From Xanthoparmelia taractica (lineage: Eukaryota; Ascomycota; Lecanoromycetes; Lecanorales; Parmeliaceae): a stretch of DNA of 64,000 bases. Shown here piece after piece: positions 47,501-59,540 of the stretch (its first letter is position 1; each line of letters opens with the position of its first letter). The stretch spans positions 163,712 through 227,711 of the forward strand of contig JANQBS010000045.1 of assembly GCA_033085395.1 (NCBI GenBank), in the 5' to 3' direction. A program made the translations under genes and the position numbers. Below the pieces are notes generated by a model. That model made no database searches. It worked only from the letters and a program-made list of their open reading frames with translations, and was not told the origin of the DNA.

Positions 47501-50500
47501 GCGACAAATCGACGGTCTTGAGGGTATCTTGGAAATTAGCAACTATGGCCACTACCACAGGGGCAGTATCGGCATCAACCTCGATCTGAAGGCTGCTACT
47601 TTGGATTTGGTAAGCACGGACAAGTTCAGCTTGATGATTCGGCTCCGACGTGCTCCTCAATACAACCCCAAGGACTACATCACCACAGCCATGTGCTCCG
47701 CTATTGTCAAAGCGTAAGAGTTTCAGCCCTATGCTCTTGAATTCAACCTCCGCTTCCGGAAATTTCATAGCGGCTCCATGGCCCTGGTCTCTGTTTGTTG
47801 ATCTCAATTGTATACGGTCCATCTTGATTTGCAATTGGGGCCCCGGTGCAGTTGACAAAGCATCCGAAGTATTGGCTTCGACAGCTAGGCTCAATAAAGT
47901 AATATAGGCACTGTATAGGATTGGCTCCGATGACGACGTTCCGTTGCGCGATACTGGGACACCATAAATTTGCTTGTACCGATCTTGAATCGACGAAGCA
48001 CCATCCCTTATGGTTTCTCCAACGCTGAGAATTTCCGGTCGAGTGACAATACTGAGTATGGCATGGACAGCCGGTGCATCGACGAGAATGCTCTCGGCCA
48101 GAGCTTTGAATACAGCGGACTTCTGGCTTGGGCGTGAATTGATACTAAGACAAATGTTGACGAGGGGCATGTGCAATGTGGACAGGTCATCCAAGGCATC
48201 ATCCATCAAAGATTTGAAGACATGAGAGTGCTCCTTGAAATCCATATCTACTACAGCGTCATACCTTCCACGCGGCGCCGATTTGAACAAAATGTCAGCT
48301 CCTTCACCACAAATCTGATACATCAAAGATGGCAATACTGTCAGGCTTATCAGATAGGAGTCAAGGGACAAAGCGACATGGGCTTCGACAAAGCCGAGAG
48401 GGTGTTGGGTGGCGACTGGCGATTGGACAGGAGGAATGGCAACCTGTATAGATTCCACCCATTCCTTGATCTGTGCCACTTCGTCTTTCAAGACGCTGTC
48501 AGCAACTTCGATCAGCTCTAATGGATTTGCCAACACCAGAAAAGACACATTCTCGCTGAAGCCAACAAATTTCCACGGTTTCCCGCCGGTTCTACCAATG
48601 GTATCAATTTGGGAGCCACAGACTCTTGGCCGTTGCAATTTGTGTAAAGACAAACTCGTAGACCGATGCTGGATCTCTGAGGTCGCTGCATCGGCGTCCA
48701 CGAGCACAGTTGATAGCGAGACTTGCGAATCAGCGCCCTTTTGCACGGAGACGCTGGAGATACGGAGCTCTTGGCAATTCGACATTACTTTCAGGTTTTT
48801 CGAGTTCAAAGAAACAATACTAACATTAGAGGACACTACAAGGTGCAAGCAAGAGTCTCGGGGTGGTGAACGAGGAACGGCTTCAAGGCTCTTTGTGTTC
48901 TTCCGATATGCAATCTGGGTAGCTTGAATAGTATTGATCAGATCTTCAATAAGTTCCAGCAAATCCCAGTGTAGACGAAGGGCGACTTTGGAACTGTGTA
49001 CTTGAATAGTCGACCTCCTGAGAGGTGACGGCTGCAACGTAGAGGAGACCCCTCGGGGTGTATCGGGTTGATGTAGGGCAACGCCAATCATGAGTTCTTC
49101 GACGGTCACTTCATTTTGACTCGGTCCCGGTTCGACAAGGATTTTGATGTTCCCCGCCCGAAGAGTAGCTTTGGTAGGCTCTGGCGTCTGAGGATCTCGC
49201 GCGGGTGAAGTCAATGAATGACCGAACACTAGTTGCAGCAAAACACTTGATCGTACATGCGCCAAGTCCCACCTACGCCAGCGTTCGAAGCTCGCGATGA
49301 CCCGACTTCCAGCGTCCTCCGGGCATGAGGCTAATTTATGAACACATTGCGCGTGGATATTGTCCCGAGAGTGAGCCGGTAGGCAATGATGTATGTAGCG
49401 AAGACGAGACATCATTTTCCATGAGTCGCTGGTCCTGAGATGGTGAGAAGCGCTTCGCAGAACGTATGAAACCCTGTTCAGAAATGGCGGATCTGGGACA
49501 TCTTTCCCCTCAACAGTAAGGAGTAGCACAAGGAGTTGGAGGCGCGACTTTCGCTCTTTTTCGACTTCCCTGAAGCGCCGGGCGAAGTCCTCGGACATGA
49601 CTAAAGTCTGCTGAATTAGCGACGAGATGTAATCGACTCTCCTGCCAGCGCTCTCTATCTGTAGAGCCTGAAATTGCAACTCAGCAGCTAAGCTTGTACC
49701 ACACCAAATCCAAGCCACTGGATCGAGAATAGAGAAGCTGATGGTAGCTTGGTCTTCTGCATTATTGCTCCCAGATTCCCTTGCTGAGCATATCATCTTA
49801 CCAAGGACCAGGTGGAAGGAAGATTGAGAAACCGGCAGAGACGGCGTGATGTTGGAAAAGTTTTGACAGGATCGTGCAGTTAAAGCGAGGTTCTCAAGGC
49901 TCATGTCGTAACATTCGTTACGCTGAGTCTTGTTTAGGCTGCTGTTGTTTTTGCTAATAAATCTCGCCCCCACCCAAGGTGCAAAGATCCTTATGTCGGA
50001 TATTCGGGCGCCTTCCGCGCGCTTTGCTTCGGCACTCAAGACATCTGTCATCGTATCGAGCTGTAAGGCGTCTAAGAGCGCCACTGCGTCGGTAGTTTGA
50101 AAGCGTGAAAGCAACTGGGACACAACCAAAAGTGCTTGAGGTGTACACATAGCCTGAACGCCTTGGCCCAAATTTACCATGAAGCTGGACTGCTCCGTCA
50201 CTTGATCTGAGATACGAGGCCCAGGAATATTTGACGCATCTCTATCGGTCACAGGGGCGTCTGAGAGTAAATGGCTTGGGAAAGGCGGTACATCGCTGAT
50301 GTCTGGCTGGGCCGCAAGGAGAGGGAAAACAGGTTGTTTGTACGGACTAGTGAACGCGAACCCTGAGCGGGCGCATTGATCTTGCTTCACGGAGGAGTCT
50401 TTTTGACAGTCTCGTTGTCCTAGGGGTAGAAAGGCTTGCTTAATCGCCCGGCTTTCGACTGGAGAATGATACTCCATGGTCTGGGAGTGAGAACGTGGGC

Positions 50501-53500
50501 CTCTTGCTTGCCTTTGTTGCCGACGCAACGTTCTGTTGCCATTCTCGCGTTCATTAACCTTGCCCCGTCTTGATGGGGCTATACTCAGGAATGAACTGCT
50601 ATGGCTAGACGCTTTTGTCGAGAATCGTGTGCCCGACATTAGGGAGGATCCATCATCCGTTACGTCAGCTGGTATTGATATCGGTTCGGGCATGGAGGGA
50701 AACGTCATTGCAGGTGGCCTGGGCTTTGTTGGTCGACTGGGAGCTCTCGAAGCACCAGGCTGATCACGTTCGAGGACGAGCCAAGGAACTCGGCGTGTTC
50801 GCGAATCGTGTAGCGTAATATGGGTCTGCTGCAAGTGACGGTCCGCATTGAAGTCCGGCTTGCGCTTGACTTTACTCAATCTCAACGTCAAGTTCACATA
50901 TGCATGAGTATTGACCACAGATTCCCGGAAGCTTCGGCGGAAGCTTCGGTCCACTGACCCCCCGTGCGCATCCATTACACTCAGAGTCAGATCTTGCACA
51001 AGGGCGTACAAGCGATCTGAGAAATGCGAACCGGCCCAGTCATTGTACTCCACCTTAACTAGTTGAGTACTCAGAAGAAAGGCTGTTTGGTCAATCCGTA
51101 GTCCAACGAGGACTGGTCGCACCCGAGCGCGTAAGAATGTAATGTCGTGTATTAGCGGTGGATTTAACGGGGGCAGGGAGTTCTCAGCATCGTCGAATGA
51201 CAAACTGAAACATCGGAGTGCCATTGAGAGACAATGGAAAAAATCGACCGAACAATCACCTCTCACGCATCCAATGGCAAAGTCCCAATTACAAACGTAC
51301 GTTGGCTCCGTCGGGGGTAGACCGAACAGTCGATGGCCGAAGACCTCAAGACCATCGACAAATACTTGTGTACTCGAATAGGTTCCAGCATCGACTTGGC
51401 CGGGCTCAACAATAGACTTGTGCGAGATTGCAATAGGACTGTACACGATGGCAAGATCCATGTAGTAGTTTGTGATGCGAAGATCCGCGGCAATCGATGG
51501 TATTTCCAGCCTAATATTCCTCTCCAATGAGTAGAGATTGGCGGGAAGAAGCGCACATGAACCCTCCGCAGCAATATCCAGGATTACATCTAGATCGTTA
51601 CTGAGGCGGCTGTGCTGTTCCGGAGCTGGAACCTCAGAAACCTGTCCTTCAGTCATACTGATCTGACCTTGATACTCTTCTAGAGTACGAAAATGTATGT
51701 CGTCGCCAAAGTAATTGTCTTTAATCTTCATGAAGTACCGCACCAAAAAACCATATAGATCCAATCGAGGCGCCACACCGAGCACACTCAGGAGAAGAAT
51801 GTCCGTCAAACTGGGTGATGTAGTGGCGAAGTAGCTGTATGATCCATCTATCTTAAGGTTCTTCAATGTGGCGACAACTGAGCCATCAAGGAAGGTGTGC
51901 TGCGTGTTGCGGGGCGGGGTCCGAATCTCGACTCCTCCGTCTGTAACCTCAATGTTCAATGTTACTTGATTGCGCACAGGACGGAAATTCGTTGAAGGAA
52001 TAACAATGTTTGCTCTCAATTTCTGGCCCAAAATGATAACGAAGTTGTTATCGTCAAGATCTGCTGGGTTGTTGATTATGTTCGAGTCATTAGCATTGAG
52101 ATATAACTTAAATTCAGTGAAACGTAGAGCGATGGAATACTCGAATGGGATAAAGGTATGAAACTCTTCAAGGGGACCCGAAGTCCAATCGTTGATGAGG
52201 TCAGTCATTAAAAACATATGATCCCGAAGCATGAAAAGCTCCAAGCCGTTGTCTTTGATATCAACGTGCCACTGACGCATTGCGTTCCATCCTAAAGGAT
52301 TTGAGAGATCACAAGATATGACCTGCGACTGGGACCGCCAAAGCAGGGCGTGATTGACGCTTGATGACATCTCGACTCCTTTGAGATCGAGATCGACATG
52401 ATTTCTGTATCCTATGGACCTGGCCGTCAAATCCATGGCAAGACTGACTGTTGAGTCAGGCAGGACTTTGATGTCTAGCCAGCCAAAAGGACGCACTTCT
52501 GGAGACTGGCCAATTTTCTTGCCCTTATCGGTCTTGGCATGGTCTTTCCTTTTCTTTCGTTTGAAATCCACTGCCTTTGAGGCGACCAATTGTCCTTTCC
52601 ATTTCCAATCCTTCGAATCTTCTCGAGTTGGCACCCTGAATGTAGTCTGTTCCTCCATCTCAAGCACGACTTTCAGCACGGTACTAATCCGAGGTTGTCC
52701 GGGCTGCAGCTTTGTGGCTGGGACAGCGTCTTTATAGAGCGTAGGAAAAAATGCTGCCTGCAAGTTCGCACGCTGTCTGTCAGCCCACGGACCATAGTTA
52801 ATGGTTCCCCCTCGAATCTTCAGCTCTATGACCCAGTCAGGTGGGCCATCCCCATTGATGTCTGTTTGGAGACTTGGTGGAGGATCACGCGTATTCCGTC
52901 GGGGTGGGACCAGGCCAGGAACATCCCAAGAAATGCACATCGCAATTGCCGGTGAGTCAACGACAGTGGGGAATGCACCATATTCAATTGCTTTCCAACG
53001 TTCTTGTTCGATCAGCTCATCATCGTCATCCAGATATCGAGTAAGCCCCAGCCATCGATTCTGCCCGTAGGCGCCAGCATTTTCGTCCATCAGTTTTTGA
53101 GCGCCGCCCGGTTTTGGGCGCGGATGAGTCTTTGACTCCATGGAGCCTCTGTGATAAGGCACGTAATCACGGATTGAGGTCCATAGGTTGCGAAATGACT
53201 TTCTATGATCTACATTTCCAAATGATCGGGTTTCCACTTCGTACCTTCCACTGCTCTTCGAAAAGACTTTAGTATCCTCTTTTGAAGGCAATTCCGTATG
53301 GTCTTTGTTGTGCTTGAACTTAATCACGGGATGTGAGAAATCGAATTCGAACATCTGTTTGTACTGATCGAGTGCTCCAGAAGCCCGAGCGTCGATTTGC
53401 CCAAATGCGCCGTCAAACTTGGCGGTGAGGATCGAACGCGTGTTTGCATTTCCCATTACAACGGCGCCTTTGTTGCATTCAACTCTGACTGGCAGTATAC

Positions 53501-54387
53501 TCAGAAAGCCGGGCAGCGCGATAGACGTCGAATTCAAGTAGCGAGCAGAGCTGTCTATAGATGCTGATGTCGAACTCGCATCAGCAATAGTGTCATTATG
53601 CCGGCCCTCCTCTCCATTTTGTTCAGTCAAGGAGGGCGCTTGCTCTTCACAATACAAGTCGGTGCTACTGCGGTACTTGCGGGTTGGATCAAGCTTGCTG
53701 GTCTCCACTGGCATGTGAGCCGAAGGACTTGCAGTCGCATAGTCATTATTTTGTTGGCTCCTAATGCCTTGAAGAACAGCATCGTAAGCTGGACTGCGAT
53801 TGTAGATAAACCATTCTACACCTCGGCACTTCACAAGCACTCTGCATGGCAGCCGCCGAGAATGCCCATATCCGTCGTTCTCCTCTGTCCTTCCGGTGGT
53901 GCTTCCTCCATTCGCAGTGTTAGAGTCAGCATCCGAGGGCGCAGACGCCCTGGAGACTCCGTGCGAATTCTTGCAGTCTAGTTGCTGGACATGGCGTAGC
54001 CAATATCTCCATGTGATATAGCCATCATGAATCAATACAGTCTCATTCTGACCGTGATAGCGCAAGCCTTTGAAGAATAAACGGCCTGCTAGCAGGGAGA
54101 ATTGAAGCGCCTGGAAATCAATCCAGGCACGATAGCGGTGCCAGGTATAAGCTCTGATCCCGTACGAGACAAGACTGGCGAAGAGGCGATTGAAATAGAA
54201 CAGGAACACGATGGCTCTGCAGCGAAAGTCAAATACCAATTCCTCGAATCTTGGGCGTCGGTACTCACAAGGTAGAGGACACGATATACCATAGGAGGAA
54301 GACCCTGAACGAATTAGCCGGGCTATCAACTGTTTTTCCAGATCCTCATCGACGTCGGTGCTACGTACCCATTGAATTGACCTTCAT
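44553..54387 (-). CDS. csf1: Csf1, bridge-like lipid transfer protein (BLTP1/Tweek family)
   Basis: Giant rod protein with a lipid-conducting groove at ER contact sites; the family (Csf1, Tweek, KIAA1109) supports phosphatidylethanolamine supply and cold tolerance. Exons 54387-54369, 54329-54269 and 54216-44553 give 3247 residues. The N-terminal anchor (FLLWYIVSSTLAIVFLFYF, about 15-33) runs straight into FNRLFASLVSYGIRAYTWHRY and the conserved LFFKGLRYHGQNETVLIHDG and YITWRYWLR. The rest is beta-rich with long Ser-rich loops, and the C-terminus KEVDDAYSKILGSS is typical. The first intron is only 39 nt; without these two introns the start would lack the membrane anchor. Small in-frame introns elsewhere cannot be excluded, for example 48 nt starting GTACGC at about 45784. 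Confidence 0.9.
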
Positions 54388-54814
54388 GGAGATTCAACGA
54401 TCGCGAGGCTATAGTATGCCCGGCCATACTCCTTGACGTGTTGACCAAATCCGGCCGAATTCATTTTTGCCGATTGAGGTCGTCAAGTGCGGTGTCCATC
54501 AACTCATAAGGTCAATGGACTAAGTTTACTTTAAGAAGGAACTTGTTGTATACGAGGTACTCGTACTTGTAGGTTCCTCGCTATTGCCCCGACTCCCGGG
54601 TTACCGATAAGCTCCCGGGGCTATCCATGCAGCTCGTATGGCTAACTTAAGGCATGTGACGTTTACCTAGATTTCCAGTTTGCTCTCCAAGTACCATCCA
54701 AGCTTCGTCAAATGTCACTTTCGTGGACATGGTGTGACAATTGTTGACTCTTTGCTGCCGGTCTATTTTGTATACACTTAACTAAGCCCTCGCCCAAGCT
54801 TCAATTTTTCAGAA
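54388..54814. promoter_or_regulatory. Shared upstream region of csf1 and the TMEM184-like gene
   Basis: 427 bp between divergent start codons. No named element recognised. Confidence 0.5.
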
Positions 54815-57068
54815 ATGCCTGGTGGAGCTTCCGGCGGCGGCACAGGCTCGAACCTTACCAAGGCTACAGTCATTGTTTGCGGAATCGCGTCTCTAGTTGC
54901 CTCATTGCTGTCCTTTTTGTATGACACCTCCAGACCCATTGGAGTCGGTTGTATCATTCCTCTGACTGGTTCGGATGGCTAACATTCTTCGATCACAGAT
55001 CAGTATGGTTACAAACGTACGTAATAGACACACATCTCAGACCTATGGATTGTTGATGAGAGTCGCAGAAAAAATTACAGAAAACCTTTGTTGCAACGAT
55101 ACGTTATTCGCATCTTGCTGATGTACGTGGATCTCTTTTGCAACGTAGCTAGGAACTTACTGTGTCAGGGTCCCAATATACTCTGCATCGTCGTGGGCCA
55201 GTATAATGTCGCAGGATGCCGCTTTCTATCTGGATCCGTTGCGGGATATATATGAGGTATTGCCTGGCAAAATCCAAGAAAAAAGATCACTCGACTAATC
55301 ATAGCCTTAGGCCTTCACCATATACACCTTTTTCCAACTGCTCATTAACTTCCTTGGAGGCGAACGCTCTCTCATAATCATGATGCATGGAAGGCAGCCT
55401 GTTCATCACCCCTGGCCTCTCACACATTGTCTTGCGAAAGTGGACATTTCCGATCCGCATACGTTTTTGGCTATCAAACGCGGCATTCTACAGTATGCCT
55501 GGCTAAAGCCTATCTTAGGTTTGGCGACAATAGTCATGAAAGCTACAGGTACCTACCAAGAGGGCTACATTGGCCTGACTTCGGGCTATCTGTGGAGTGG
55601 CATACTGTACAACGTTTCGGTCACCCTAAGTTTGTATTCACTCGCCATGTTCTGGGTCTGTATGTCGGACGACCTGCAGCCGTTTCGACCTGTCCCGAAA
55701 TTTCTTTGCATCAAGTTGATAATCTTCGCCTCTTACTGGCAAGGATTCTTCTTGTCAATACTACAATTCGCAGGAGCAATACCCAGCAATGTTCCTGGAT
55801 ACACACCAGACAATCTCGCAGCTGCTATACAGGATGCTCTAATCTGTTGTGAGATGCCTCTTTTCGCCGTTGCTCACTGGTATGCTTTTTCTTGGCATGA
55901 CTATGCGGATGTCACCATTTCCGCAGCCCGTATGCCGGTCAAATATGCAATGCGGGACGCTTTTGGCGTACGAGACCTGATTGAAGACACAAAAGAGACT
56001 TTTGGTGGCAGGCAATACGAGTATAGGGTGTTTGACAGTGGAGACAATGTTCTTGCACACGAGGAGTCTGAGTCACGCGCGGCTCGAATGATGGAAGGAA
56101 TGAGATATCAAAGAGGGGGCAAGGGCAAGTACTGGATCCCAAAACCTGGAGAGATCAACAGCAGAACGCCCCTACTTGGTGGCAGCGCAGGACCGAGTCG
56201 AGCAGCGACTATGAGCACCTCTAAGCGTGGAAGAGACCTACATGAAGATACCGGATCCGATGAAGCTGATGAAGCGAAGCTTGACGCAGAGGACGAAAGG
56301 CTTTTCACCACCGCTAAAGCTTTAGAATTCGGAGATTGGAATGTAGGCCGTCTTTCTACCTCTTACCACAACCAACAGCTACTAAAGCGAGCGTAGTACC
56401 CAGTCATTACTGCTCATGTGCCAGCTGCCGACAGGTGGCTCGGCGCTGACCCTGACCTAATTACCACGTCGACCAATCGGAACCTCCTGCAGCCAACAAA
56501 GGCGAATCGGGAACGACGAGCCAGCAACATTCAGAGAGATCTTGCTAAAGGCAAATCTACGCGGTCTCGAGCACCGGTCTTGGATGCAATGCTCCGAGAA
56601 GACTCTTCCTCGTCTCACTCCTCTCGGTCGGGAAGAAGTCAGCTGGTCGATCTCGTCGTTGAGGATACGGAAGCTGAGCAGACTGAGCGCGTCAGAGCTA
56701 GGAAGGAAGGAGGTTCTGCATGGAACGAGGATGAGCCCAAACATTACGTGTAGGTCTATGCTTGGCTTTACAAGAACGGTGTCTGACCCTCGATTAGTCG
56801 AACTTACGAGGATGAAGATGAAGGAGAAGTGGTGCGAGAAGGCTTTGAGCCGGGCAGAATCAACCCAGCATCTGGCACAGACTTCGGCATCGGTGACGAC
56901 GACGATGAGCCAGCCAATGTAGGTAAAATGCATGAAGACTCTGAGGAGGCCCGGCAATGGGATACAAGCAATAGTCAGAGACCAGGAGATACTTCAGCAG
57001 GCTCGCATACGTACTGTACTCTGGACGACCGGCATGTGTGGGAGACAAAGGATAGAGATGAAACATGA
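54815..57068 (+). CDS. TMEM184 / organic solute transporter Ost-alpha family protein
   Basis: Seven-span membrane protein (DUF300, solute transporter Ost-alpha fold); in fungi the role is unknown, with vacuolar or endosomal location likely. Exons 54815-54918, 54999-55016, 55069-55122, 55169-55256, 55311-56342, 56397-56749 and 56798-57068 give 639 residues. First span KATVIVCGIASLVASLLSFL; then LQTKNYRKPLLQRYVIRILLM and the hallmark PIYSASSW. The family motif NFLGGERSLI is followed by three further spans, then FFLSILQFAGAIP and the CCEMPLFAVAHWYAF segment. The C-terminal ~250 residues are cytosolic and acidic, with YPVITAHVPAADRWLG and EDEDEGEVVREGFEPGR. The true 3' end may involve one more intron starting at the GTAGGT near 56919. 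Confidence 0.88.
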
Positions 57069-57517
57069 TACCCGTCAAACTGGTGTGCTTTTAGCGAGGA
57101 GTTAGGTTACTCAATGTATTATGCTGAGGGACTAAGTTGATTAGCAGGATGGGTATTTAAGGTTCAATGGCCTGATAAAGTACGTATACCACTCGTTTGG
57201 ACTGCATTATCACCCTGTGGAGCTCTTGACGAGTGTTTTATTTTGGGGGGAACAAAAAGATAAACAGACTTCGCACATTGATAGCGCGAAAGGTAAGCCC
57301 CGTTGTAGATCGGATGGTATGTCGGATCGGGACGCGAATACGCATGACTTCCGACGACATTCACAAACCTGGAGTGAGCCACACGCTACTCGATCAGTCT
57401 TTCCCCGAATTCCACAGATGATCCATTGTTGTATCCTTACATGTGCTAGAATTGCTTCGCAGAAAGGAGAACACGCTAATCCGCAAAACCCTTTTCCATA
57501 ATCCAAAAGCACATGCC
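57069..57517. other. Intergenic
   Basis: Between the TMEM184-like gene and the dehydrogenase relic. Overlapping short frames only; nothing supported. Confidence 0.5.
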
Positions 57518-58423
57518 ATGGCTTGGTCTCCTCCCACAGATCTATTCAATCAGCATGTCACCGTCGTCGGTGCTGCACTCTTGGGCGCCGATTCGGCGCC
57601 GATTCGGGTTGATTTGGGCTGCAAAGGGAGGGAGCGTACAGGTGGTGGATACCAAACGCGGAGCTGCGGGAAACGCCTTGAGATGGATCCAAGACCAATT
57701 GCCGGCTCGATCGAAAGCGGTCAAAGGCGCACCTGGTCAGGTCTCTATCGAGACTGATACACAGAAAGCGGTCCAACATGCTTGAATGGTCGTCGAGTGT
57801 ACTCCAGAGATCGCCGAGATCAAAATCAACCTTCTCGGACAGCTAGATTCGTGGTGTGCCCCATCGACCGTTCTCGCCACCATCTCCTCCTCTTTCAAAA
57901 GTGGAGATCTGATTGGGAAGGTCAGCGACGCTGGTCGGACACGAGTTCTCAACACCCCTATTTTCAGCCTCCTGAACTACCCCCCGTGGAGATCATGTCG
58001 TGCGGTCATACCGACCCTACTATCGTCGAGTTTCTGGTGCCGAAGCTCCGTGAGCTTGGCCTCGACCCGGCTGTGGCTCAGAAAGATTCTACCGGCTTGA
58101 TTTACAATCGTATCTGGGCCGCGATGAAACGTGAGGTGATGATGGTCCTCGCTGATAACGTTGGTACACCCGAGGATATCGATAAGCTTTTCCGGTACTC
58201 CTTCCAGTCGCAAGCTGTGCCCTGCTATTTGATGAATAAGGTTGGTCTCGAAACGGTGTATAAAATCGAGGACGATTGCATTGCGGAGCGAAAAAACATC
58301 CCGGCATATCCTGTTGAGTACGTTCGCAAGAACTATATCGATAAAGGCAACCTGGGTGTCATGAATGGCAAGGGCCTTTTCGACCACCACGACGATTCGA
58401 CCAAGGTAGGCAAGGAAAAGTAA
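57518..58423 (+). pseudogene. Broken 3-hydroxyacyl-CoA dehydrogenase family gene
   Basis: Relic of an NAD-dependent 3-hydroxyacyl-CoA dehydrogenase-like enzyme. Start MAWSPPTDLFNQHVTVVGA is in one frame; WAAKGGSVQVVD, QLPARSKAVKGAP and VECTPEIAEI in a second; and PPELPPVEIMSCGHTDP to GKGLFDHHDDSTK in a third. Lesions: a frame change at about 57584-57605, where an 11-bp unit is tandemly duplicated; a TGA at 57783-57785 where family members have Trp before MVVECTPE; and a one-base loss near 57955. The dinucleotide glycine motif reads GAALLG, losing a glycine. Family knowledge supports the domain; that it is dead is read from the sequence. Sequencing error could mimic single lesions but hardly all of them. 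Confidence 0.8.
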
Positions 58424-58908
58424 TCGTTACGGCATAAGCTGGGTGGTGCATGGAAACTTGTCGATTACTCGGCCTTTCCCGAAAACGTCCCTGCTTCAAA
58501 GGTCTATCCTACGGGAAAGACGCTACAGGCATAATAATGTACACCCACACAGGATACATGTCTACCCAACTTCAGATCCCGGGCCAAACACATTGAAAAA
58601 GTGATGATCTCAATAGTGGTAGCAAAGAGGAACTCGCCGAGGCTGCCCAAAACTACCTGGCGTATACAGGTCCCTTTTATCTGGACGAGAGCGGAGAGGG
58701 ACCTTTCCTGCAGCATCATATGACTAATTCCAGCTTCCCAAATTGGCTCGGCAATACGCAAAGACGACTCGTGAAGATTACCAAAGAGGGCGATGACCAA
58801 TACTCGACATTAGCTCCTGAGGGCGAAACAACCGTGATGGGTGAGATGAGGACTCCACAGCTCGTTTGGCGTAGATTACCTGAAAATCCCGCTACAGGTG
58901 CACCATGA
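58424..58908 (+). pseudogene. Broken lipocalin-like domain, probably once fused to the preceding dehydrogenase
   Basis: Matches the fungal and bacterial lipocalin-like domain: LRHKLGGAWKLVDYSAFPEN, then GIIMYTHTGYMSTQLQIPG, then YLAYTGPFYLDESGEGP, SSFPNWLGNTQRRLVKI and RTPQLVWRRLPEN. It begins in the same frame as the dehydrogenase's last segment, after one TAA (58421-58423) and with no Met, so the two were probably one protein. Further lesions: a frame shift at about 58505-58520 (between VYPTGK and DATGIIMY) and TGA at 58594-58596. The final 310 bp are open to a natural stop at 58906-58908. Function of the domain in this combination is unknown. Confidence 0.72.
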
Positions 58909-59275
58909 AAAGTAGGTAAGACCTCCCATTAGGCATTACTGGGAATCCTGCCTTAGAACAATTCACGTTAGCATCGTCGGTATGATTTAGGACTATAAGC
59001 CACGTGCCATTGAGCTATTCGTCCAGCCTGCGGCGACTATTGGGTAAAGATCAGCTTTTGTATCCTTGTAACCAGGAAGCTTCAGTCCACGCGCAATGTC
59101 TACGTAGGCCTGCTCATAGATGGTTTAATTATGCCCAGAAGACATGACTTTGAGGCTGGCTTTCATGGAACCTGTAAGCGTATTCAATAGCTATCTGAGA
59201 TGTCCTTACACCGAATCGGTAGGGGGGTAGGCTTGTATGTCCGAGGATTCACGCACCCTACTCCACCCCTATTTA
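58909..59275. other. Intergenic
   Basis: Nothing supported. Confidence 0.45.
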
Positions 59276-59540
59276 CACAAAGAAACGCAACAAGACGAAT
59301 CCATTTGCCTCTCGGTCTCGGGCAAAGACATGTTTCCGATTGATGAAATCGTCGTCTTGAGGGAACTTCTCTGAGAAGATAGGCTTCTCTGGTAGTCTTG
59401 AGTCAGGGCGAGCAATGACCCTGGCAGACGTCCAAACCTTTTCTTTCTTCATCTTCCCAATCCCAGCTTCCAACCCTCCAGAACAGCGCTCAATGCCATC
59501 AGCAATAGCCTTTTGAGATTCAACATGCTTGTTTTTCTAT
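59273..59540 (-). pseudogene. Possible gene fragment, unidentified
   Basis: A minus-strand open frame without a start reads HVESQKAIADGIERC, KVWTSARVIARPDSRLPEKP and NRKHVFARDREANGFVLLRF before a TAA. It has coding-like composition (charged, Pro-containing, few rare residues), unlike its surroundings, but I cannot name the family and found no matching upstream exon. It may be the 3' end of a decayed gene. Confidence 0.3.
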
